43,429 nt of DNA from Rhizophagus sp. LPA8_4_AMF (lineage: Eukaryota > Glomeromycota > Glomeromycetes > Glomerales > Glomeraceae), in the NCBI GenBank assembly GCA_021464525.1, contig JADRCO010000208.1, positions 1 through 43,429 on the forward strand, written 5' to 3'. The notes beneath the pieces were generated by a model that saw only the letters and a program-made list of their open reading frames with translations, searched no databases and was not told the DNA's origin. Within the stretch, counting starts at the first letter, position 1. Each line of letters begins with the position of its first letter. Below are positions 35,543-43,429 of this stretch, piece by piece. The position numbers and the translations under genes were made by a program.

Positions 35543-38500
35543 TTAAAATCCTGCAGCTCCGCGTGCAATTTCTTCTAATAAGGACGGAGAAAGCCAATCA
35601 CTTGGAATGATATTAAGTATCTGAAAAAAATAAGATTTAAAATGTATACAATAATTAAATGTGTGTATAATAATTTGCTTTTTTTACCTTTTGATATTTT
35701 TCTGCTTTTGATGATGAATTATTTGAATTGTTTAAAATACGTAATAAATATTGATTAAGTAAACAATCAATTGATAACGATCGAAGAACATCTATTGAAA
35801 CGAACTCTTTCCACATTATAAGGTTTCTTAACAACTATTCGATTGAGATAAAATTAAAGGAAGTTCATAAAAAACGCGCTAATATTAAAACACTTATCAA
35901 ACCTTGTATTTACGCCAAAAGTACCGGTCTTGTGCTGTTGAAATATGCTTATTTGAATCAGGTAATGAAACTGGTATATTTATGTTCTCAGGTATGGTTT
36001 CGAGAGACATAACTACACTCTGAAGACGTTTTGAAACTTCGTTAATTACATCCTAGAAAAAAAAAGAAAAAATTTTTTAAAAAAATTAAATAATTAAAAT
36101 TATTCAAAAAGAAATACTTGATTTAATTGCCTGAAACTTTGAGGATTTTCTGTCTACATGGTTTAATATATTACTAAATATTTCAATAAAAGACATTGTT
36201 TGTTTTGAAGAATATGGATTCAAAGTTTTTACTAAATATGCTATTCTTGATAATATTATCTTCTCAAAAACTTTGCTTAAAATAGTAAAATCATCATCTG
36301 TTTTTATTTGACTTGTATTTGATTCAGGAATAGAATATTTTGAAATAACTTTATACCACTCCATACGATCAACCTATAATTTGTCAAATATAAAATTATT
36401 TATACTAATACTTAATATAACATATTATAATACCAAATATCATTAATATTTTTATACCTTTAATGTATTCCATAACATTATTTCATATCTAATATAAAAT
36501 TCAAATACACCTGGTAAACTTAATCCTCCATATGCTTTTGTATAATCATCATTAAATTCGGTTTTCCAAGACATAAATTTAGATTTTACTAATTCAATTG
36601 ATTTAAAATCCTCAGTTACATCATTAAATAAATTAGTATGGTGATATGAAATTTCATCTATAAAAAAAAACCTTTTTAATTAATAATAAAAAATAATATA
36701 ATAGTTCAAAAACAGAATAAAAATAAAAAAATAAAAACAAAAACAAAAATAATGAATATAAAAAATATAAAAAATAAAATATAATTTTGATGATTTACCT
36801 ATTTTCTTAGCAATTTCTTTTTCATCGCTTATACTTAATTCTTCATCTGTAGAAAAACCTTCTTCCTCTAACTTATCTAAATGCGTATTATTTTTTCGAA
36901 GAGATCGTCTATGATCACGTTGTCGTCTTCTTTGCTGACGAATTGTATTGCTAACATCAGAATTTACATATGCTTTTTTTATACGACCAAATTCATCAAT
37001 CTCTTGTTCCTGCACAGGCTTATTAATATCTACATTGTCATCTTTTGAAAAAGAAATAATATATAATTATATTCATTCATCACTTATAATGATTTGCAAT
37101 TGCAATAAAAACTTGTACTTACTTGTACTGAATAATTCAATATCATCAGTATCATCTTCCATAATTCTTTGCATAACAAGCTGTGACTTTTCAATGAGTA
37201 CTTCCTGATAATCTTTTTCAAGTTTCTCCAGTATTGGAAACTACGATATATACACAAAATATATTAAAATAATAGTGTTCACATTAAATATTAAATACAA
37301 TTGTTTATTTAAATTATTTAAATTAATTACTTATAATTCTAACCTTATCATCAAGAAATTCTACAAGATTTTCAACAAATGTTTTAAGCTCTTGAAAATA
37401 GGTATAACGTTTTTTTGTATTTTGCATTTCAATATCCATTTGTGCGTTTGAAGACGTAATACTGTCAAGTACACTTTGTATTTGAGTAAGTTCAGCTTGG
37501 TGATTATTATAAAGCTCTTGTAAATCTATCAGTTGACTCTCTAGATGCGATTGAACTTCACTTAATGTAGGAACAGGAACAACAGTAGGTACTTAAACAA
37601 TGAAATTAGATATATTTAATGATTTAAAAATTAATTAGTGATTCAAAATAAAATTAAATAAATACTTACTTCTAGCTTGTTTCATTAGATCAGGAGTTTT
37701 TTGTGAATATTTTTTAGGAATATGACCACCCGCTTTCATAGCTTCTAATTCCCATTGTAACATTTCATCATCTTCATCTTCAAAATCTCTATAATAATTA
37801 TGTATTTATTATAAAATATTTTAATGATTTTTAGGAAAAAAAGATATACACATACACATCCATGATCATTTCTTCAATATCTGCTTTTTTAAGACGTTCC
37901 TGTTCTTTTTTTGCTTTTTTTCCAATAGCAAGTTTTTCATTCATGTATCGTTCAAGTTCTGCATTTTTAATATAAAGCTCAGTATTATTCATGGAATTAT
38001 AAATAGACTATTGAATACCAACCTTCATCTGCTTCACCCAACTCATCCTCTTCACGAACCAACCTTGATTCCATTTTCTTGCCTGATGTAGTTATAATCT
38101 ATTTAAAAATATAATTAGTAGGTAATTATATTAAAAGCTAATAATTTTAAATTTGTACCAATTAAAAGTTATGTTTAACAAAAAATTTTTACTCAAAAAA
38201 AAAGATGGAGTAAGAACGAAAATGGAGAGAAGAGTAATAATCTATTCTAAACAATAAATTATATGAAATATATGTATCCAGAAATGAGAATTCTCATTAG
38301 AAGAATATCTCAACTTTTTGGTATCCCAGAATTTTGAGGGATTGTTAAACGTAAAATTAAATTGGCCCAGCCTAAATATAAATACATTACATCAGTATCT
38401 TCTGATAAAGGAATATAATCTGAAGCATCAGATAATCCTTTCTTTCGTCGCATCTCTCTTTCCTTTTTAGCTGCACTAATAGCACTAGCATCGGGTATAC

Positions 38501-39233
38501 CAAAAATATTCCCTGAAAATGAACACAATTAGTGTTTAACCATCAAAATGTCAGCTAAAAAAATTTATTCGATAAAATATATGCACCAAGAGTGGATGAA
38601 AAATTCTCACCAAGATTATCCTGAAACTGAAAGGAAGCTGGCGTTGCTGGTGTACTAGCACGTAATTCTGATAACATTTCTTCAGTATAGGAGGGCGTTA
38701 TATGATCTGAATCTTGAGAAATTGATTGACTAATTAAAAAAAGAATTTTAACATTAGAGTCAAGTATATTAAGAAATTAATTATTTTTTAATATGATACT
38801 AAACTGATCAACATGAAGCTTCTTGGATTTTGACTTTGCAAGACGACGACTTGCAGCAGTCTTTGTTATTTGAAAGGTTTCGCCTTGTTCTTCCTATAAA
38901 CAATCAAACAATGTTGCTTCAAATAGTTATATAAATAAGAGGTGGAACCTTTCCAAATTGTTTATAAAAGATAAACTGAAAAAGTAATTGCAAACGAACA
39001 TACCTCATCAATCCCAAAACTAAGGATAGCTTTACCCTTTTTAGATTTTTTGTTTTGATTATTTTCTGTTTCCGACTTTACAACAGAAATGAAAGGGCCT
39101 GTAGAAGGAATCTATAAGGAAAGGTATGTATCCAAGTAATTAAATAAGTAAAAATGTACTAACTTGCATCAATACTAGTTTCTTCATCGCTATTGAGTTT
39201 AGTTCTAATGTTCCTTGTTTTTCTTTTGATCAT
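35543..39233 (-). CDS. PAXBP1: PAXBP1/GCFC-family splicing factor
   Basis: GC-rich sequence DNA-binding factor family (PAXBP1/GCFC2; yeast Ntr2-like), linked to release of the intron-lariat spliceosome. Sixteen exons close in frame to 735 aa: 39164-39233, 39004-39098, 38800-38893, 38611-38712, 38391-38512, 38023-38098, 37856-37958, 37670-37788, 37344-37591, 37123-37240, 36799-37041, 36458-36657, 36131-36373, 35903-36052, 35688-35834 and 35543-35620. Landmarks are SYTEEMLSELRASTP, IPDASAISAAKKEREMRRK, DYIPLSED, QWELEAMKAGG, a coiled coil (LSEVQSHLESQLIDLQEL), RRQRDHRRSLRK, and the GCFC domain (KSKFMSWKTEFNDDYTKAYG, LPGVFEFYIRYEIMLWNTL). The acceptors of exons 2, 4 and 7 were chosen by frame. 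The end of exon 13 needs a GC donor in this model and is the weakest join. Confidence 0.88.
36053..36130 (-). other. Candidate GC-AG intron in PAXBP1
   Basis: On the minus strand the exon ends TTTCAG and the intron would start GCAATT and end TTTCTAG. This keeps frame into DVINEVSKRLQ. The donor is weaker than the other GC sites; an alternative GTATTT donor with a later acceptor (ACGAAG) also keeps frame. Confidence 0.5.
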
Positions 39234-39399
39234 TTTTACACGAATATAAATGAAAATGCAAAATCTGTTTAGTAAATAAAAAAAAATCCCAAAATTGGAA
39301 TCAGGTGATGGTGGTCTGTGCGTGACTGCGGTTTCGAGTTCATCAACTAATTAATATTAAATTAAAATTCACGGTTTTTTTTGTCAATTACTGTTCACA
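39234..39399. promoter_or_regulatory. Short divergent promoter region, PAXBP1 / RMD1-like gene
   Basis: Only 166 bp separate the two start codons, so the promoters overlap or are shared. It contains a slightly GC-richer patch near 39305-39345 and AT-rich flanks. Confidence 0.4.
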
Positions 39400-41311
39400 A
39401 TGCAAAAGCGACAACAATATACACCACTTCCAACTATTGCTCCTTTGCCAAGCTCTTCTCAGCAAAGACAAGGAGTAAACATTCCTCAACCTGAAATCTC
39501 TGGCAGGCAACGAACAAAAGCTAAGCAACCAAATAGAACAACGAAAATTTCACAAAAGCTCACGTTGTTCCCTACAGAACAACAAACTGTTCCTCCCACA
39601 GAAACGTGTGAAATTTATAATCAAATCGGACAATTACCTCAAGGCACCGCTAGAATTGAAGCAGAAAAATTTAGTAAACAAGAAAAGCTTTTACTTCCTC
39701 GAGTAACCGCTTATTGCACTGCTTCGTAAGTTATATATGAAAAAAATTCAAATTCATTAAATTCAGTTAATCCAATATGATTATAATATTCCATATTTAG
39801 AGCTTACCGGTTAGATGAGCTATTCAAAAATCTTCAAGGTCGCAAATCAAAAAATGGGACTGCGCCCATACGCGTTGATGAATGGTAAGACATGTATCAT
39901 AATCAATATTTAAAATCTATTCAACAAATTCTAAGACTTAATTTTTTTAGTATCTATACACCATTTACCTTTAAGATACATGAGCCGCCATCAACGGCTG
40001 ATCTTTTGGGTCTTGATGATCCGGCACTTTCACCACAAGAGCATATTTCTGAAGTTTTTCTCTTTGAATATGGTGTTGTAGTTATATGGGGCATGAAAGA
40101 AGATGAAGAAAAGAATTTATTGTATGAACTTGTTCCATTTGAAGATGAAAAATTGGGTTGGAATTATATTTTCTATTATTTAAGTAGTGTACAGCAAATT
40201 TTGATTTAATTATTTAAACTTTGTAGCTTCTGATGATGTTGAAACAGAGGAATTTCGCTATAATTACGCTGCATCGTATCAACCAAGGTGATTTTTTGTA
40301 ATATTATGTTTTGTTTAATATTGCAATATTGTTCTTTAATTAATTCAACTAGAACATCTCAGAATTTATAATGATGTGATAACTCTTAAAAATTCTGGCA
40401 ATTACATGATCAAACTTACAATATCTCATGCTATTGCACAATCTGTGAAAATGACATTATTTGAAGGATTAATTGAAGAAACAATTGACGTAACTAAACA
40501 TATTCCACAAACTATGGCAGAAACAGGAAAAGTTCAAATGTCCAGGTCTGTGATTATAATATTGGTTATTTCTAGTTAAACAAATTCTAAAGTAGTATTC
40601 CTTCTTTAGATCGGCAATTACTAAGAAAATTGGACAGGTATTTTTTTTTTCAGCTTTTACTGTAATTAAATTTTAATTGTTAAACTTCACTGAGTTATGT
40701 TTGTTATTATCACTACAGCTGTTCATTATGAGAATCAACGTAAATTTGGTTAGTAATATTTTAGATACTCCCGAAATATTTTGGTCGGAACCCTCTTATG
40801 AGCCTTTATATGCAGCAATAAGAGGTAAGAAACCTTAAGTCTTTTTATAACATATTTGTATTACTTAGTTACTAATTTAATTCTTCAAAGGCTATCTTGA
40901 GATTTCGCAGCGTGTAGAACTACTAAATCAAAGAGTTGCTGTAATAAGTATGTTTATTATCAAATGTTAAGCTTATAAATAATCCAATTTAAATATTTAA
41001 TAATATTACTTTGCAGGTGATCTTTTAGATATGCTTAAAGAGCATTTGACAAGTTCTCACGGTTTGTAATTTTTTTTTTTTGGCTTCCATCATATTTTAT
41101 GCTATACTATTATTATAAAATATTTCTGAATTACAGGTGAACAACTTGAATGGATTGTCATTGTTCTAATTGGTAAATATATAATATATAAATTTAGATT
41201 TCTGACTAAGTTAAATTAATTTATTCCTTTTTTTTAGCTTTTGAAATAGTGATTGGAGTAATAACAATCTGTATAGATGCTTTTTCGTACTCACATAAAG
41301 AGAGCCTCTAA
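39400..41311 (+). CDS. RMD1: RMD1/RMND1 family (DUF155) membrane protein
   Basis: Fungal Rmd1/Rmd8/RMND1 family; members are vacuolar or mitochondrial membrane proteins, and animal RMND1 supports mitochondrial translation. Exons 39400-39725, 39801-39884, 39951-40156, 40227-40287, 40363-40545, 40610-40637, 40719-40824, 40891-40947, 41017-41061, 41137-41172 and 41238-41311 give 401 aa. DUF155 landmarks are RVTAYCTASAYRLDELFKNL, EVFLFEYGVVVIWGM, ITLKNSGNYMIKLTISHAIA, SVKMTLFEGLIEET, NILDTPEIFWSEP, YEPLYAAIRGYLEISQRVE and LLDMLKEHLTSSHGEQLEWI. One C-terminal membrane segment follows (IVIVLIAFEIVIGVITICID). There is no obvious mitochondrial presequence, and the Gln/Pro-rich N-terminus favours the Rmd1 (non-mitochondrial) branch. 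Confidence 0.94.
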
Positions 41312-41486
41312 CTACTTTTTTGTAGACAGATTGATACTTTATTAATCCATCTTTATAATACATAATACATGATAAAACATTTAAATTGTATAACAAGGTA
41401 AGATTTGATCATATTCAGAAACAATAAAAAGTTTTGAGGTAAAATAAACACGGTTTACACCGCTAAATAAAGTCTTATATAATCAT

Positions 41487-42913
41487 TTATTGTTCTATTT
41501 TTTTCAATTGTTCCATATTGGTTGTCTCCACCGGAGATCTACACACAAATAAGAATCATAAAAAAAATATTAAAAATATTTTTGAAGGAACTTGCATTAA
41601 TAAAAAGAAAAGAAGGAAAAACTTATTACCCAATGAAACGCAATTCCTTGATGATGGTTGTCTCTTCATCCTCTAAATTATCCATTACAAATAACTAATA
41701 AAAAATGCGGGTCAGATATAAGAAATAATACATAAGATATACATATATAATAATAAATGTTCAAAATAAACAAAATAAACCTACAGCAATATTTGTGATA
41801 TTTTGGAACTTAACAAATCTCAAGGGAATAATATCATTTTTCTCATAATCCGTTTTAGTCAAATTGATGCTTTGCGTCTCTTCGATTGAATCTGTTTCGT
41901 CAAATCCAATGTTTAATCTGTTGGCGTAAATCTTGATTGTCTTTGGGGCATGTTCTTTAAAAAGCAAGTAAGATAATGAATATTCTAAATTTTTACATTC
42001 AGATTCATTAGAAACTTAGATATAAAATTATTATTTACCCATGTCTCTTGGAACAAGAATTATTGAATGAATCTTTACGGCTTGATTAAAAGGAATAGAG
42101 ATCAAAAGTTGTTCGTCAACATCGGACTCCAAATACATGTCATTTTTATCAAAGATATTTCTAACATTATTTTTTTCTTGTTGATTGAGGCAATCAACTT
42201 GTTTTATTGTAATAAATTCGTTGATATCCGTCTGAAATTCATAACCACAAAAATTGTATTAAATAAATTGAAAAAAAGGAAATACGAAAAATAACATATA
42301 ACGTTCACTTACATGACCTTGAACATTTAAAGAGCTTGACCCGCCCTCTTCAGGAGTACCAGCATGTTGTTCGATTAAGCTTTTGAGTCCGCCAGGGTTA
42401 GCACCAGTTAATTTCGCAATTTCATTTCCATTTTTGTAAAATTTGAAAGTTGGCCTACAGCCATTAACAGAAAAAAAAAAATAATATAAAAATTTACAAT
42501 ATGAATCAAATCGACTAGGAAATTTTTATAAAAAAAAACTGAAATTACATTGAAGTAACACCCTCCTTGGTCGCGACTTCCTTAACATGATCAACATCGA
42601 CCTAAAAAGAGTATTAAGTATGGAATTCAATGCACTAATTGAATTCAAATATAAATACTTACCTTTGCAAAATTTACATGCTTAAATTGCGTACTCAATT
42701 GTTGAAAAACTGGCGCGATCGTTTGACATGGACGACACCATGTCGCATGATAATCAACAACTGTCTATAATTAACATGCAAGAAATTAAAAAATAGTACA
42801 AGCGCATAATGAACTATTATAAGCTTATAAACGTATATATATAATACCAATTTTGGCGATGCAATAAGCTTATTGAACGCGGCTAAATCGCCGATTGTTT
42901 TAATGTAAGCCAT
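41487..42913 (-). CDS. TXNL1: Thioredoxin-like protein 1 (thioredoxin plus PITH domain)
   Basis: Proteasome-associated thioredoxin (TXNL1/Txl1). Exons 42848-42913, 42663-42764, 42549-42601, 42313-42454, 42039-42231, 41785-41954, 41630-41694 and 41487-41538 give 280 aa. The thioredoxin domain covers residues 1-105: VVDYHATWCRPCQTIAP, VDVDHVKEVATKEGV and MPTFKFYKNGNEI. The cis-proline is in MPTF. The PITH domain (about 115-270) has LNQQEKNNVRNIF, YLESDVDEQLLISIPFNQAV, APKTIKIYANR, FVKFQNITNIALFV and SPVETTNM. The active site reads CRPC instead of CGPC, which would change redox potential or partner choice. The convergent RMD1-like gene ends 175 bp away. Confidence 0.95.
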
Positions 42914-43146
42914 AGTAAACTACGAAAATAGAGAGAGATCAACCCAAGAAAATTATGATCAGTTATGATTTGCACAAACGTTGGATCTAGCCTGATTTGG
43001 CTGCTCAATCTACTGGGGTTTTATTGTCGGAACTCTCAATCAAGTCCGATCAATGACGATTGCTCGCGACTCGGAGTCCTGCTATTTTTTAATCACTCAA
43101 AATTAACAATCCAAGATTCCAAGCTCTTTTAACGATTATAACGGTT
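42914..43146. promoter_or_regulatory. Divergent promoter region, TXNL1 / E2 gene
   Basis: The 233 bp between the start codons is less AT-rich than other spacers and contains several CGAT/GATCG-like tetramers near 43030-43075. No known fungal operator is clearly present. Confidence 0.35.
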
Positions 43147-43384
43147 ATGGCGTCTCCAGCAACTACTTTACAATCCGCTCTCCTTCTTCAAAAGCAACTT
43201 AAGGGTAAATCGTTATGAATAACTCTTTAAAGTTAAGCACAGACTAATTATTTATTCTTTCTATCTGTTTAATGAATCAGAACTATCAAAACATCCCGTA
43301 GAAGGGTTTTCGGCAGGACTTGTTGACAACGAAAACATTTATGAGGTATAAAAGTTGACATTTTGTTTTATTTGTTTTCTATTA

Positions 43385-43429
<45 letters not shown>
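43147..43429 (+). CDS. UBE2G1: Ubiquitin-conjugating enzyme E2 (UBE2G1-type), 5' part only
   Basis: Two exons are inside the window (43147-43204 and 43281-43345), encoding 41 residues; the gene runs off the right edge. The start MASPATTLQSALLLQKQLKEL and KHPVEGFSAGLVDNENIYE closely resemble the start of UBE2G1 (Ubc7/Ubc15 class). These are E2 enzymes with an acidic loop that build Lys48-linked chains, often in ER-associated degradation. The catalytic Cys lies beyond the window. Intron 1 is GTAAAT..CAG. Identity rests on the N-terminal helix and FSAGL strand only, but this signature is distinctive. Confidence 0.85.
43385..43429. repeat. T18-A27 homopolymer block at the window end
   Basis: Eighteen T directly followed by at least 27 A, inside intron 2 of the E2 gene. 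Such a block commonly ends assembled contigs, so its length may be an assembly or sequencing artefact. Confidence 0.7.

Overview
This is a eukaryotic nuclear window, most likely from an early-diverging fungus and probably an arbuscular mycorrhizal one (Glomeromycotina, Rhizophagus-like). The reasons are the very AT-rich DNA, genes cut by many short (about 60-200 nt) introns, fungal-type proteins (C-24 sterol methyltransferase, Abp1, Rmd1-like protein) and an intronless F-box/LRR gene of a type expanded in that lineage. The genus is an inference. I rebuilt the gene models by hand; nearly every exon set below closes in frame.

Layout. 1-3117 is repeat-rich non-coding DNA. Then come ALKBH1 (+), ERG6 (+), phosphopantothenate-cysteine ligase PPCS (+), an unrecognised gene (-), COX7a (+), an A20/AN1 zinc-finger gene (-), ABP1 with two SH3 domains (-), an F-box/LRR gene (+), a GCK-III Ste20-type kinase (-), MAK11/PAK1IP1 (+), a MYST acetyltransferase (-), RPS2 (-), SPC25 (+), an HMG-box gene (+), taxilin (+), PAXBP1/GCFC (-), an RMD1 (DUF155) gene (+), TXNL1 (-), and the 5' part of a UBE2G1-type E2 (+) at the right edge. 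That is 19 protein genes in 43 kb, one of them partial. Several pairs are divergent with short shared upstream regions (ABP1/F-box, kinase/MAK11, RPS2/SPC25, PAXBP1/RMD1, TXNL1/E2).

The genes are mostly conserved housekeeping functions (RNA/DNA demethylation, sterol and CoA synthesis, respiration, actin, ribosome biogenesis, chromatin, kinetochore, vesicle traffic, splicing, ubiquitin). They do not form a pathway cluster. I see no prokaryotic operon, CRISPR array, tRNA, rRNA or intact transposon.

The most unusual content is in intron structure. PPCS holds what looks like a genuine U12-type AT-AC intron (7290-7369), implying a working minor spliceosome. There are two clear GC-AG introns and one candidate. 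The kinase has a 9-nt microexon encoding part of its catalytic loop and a first coding exon that is only the start codon. Other points are a MYST enzyme with a diverged acetyl-CoA-binding motif, a perfect 32-nt hairpin in an intron, and a palindromic MCB-like site in front of SPC25.
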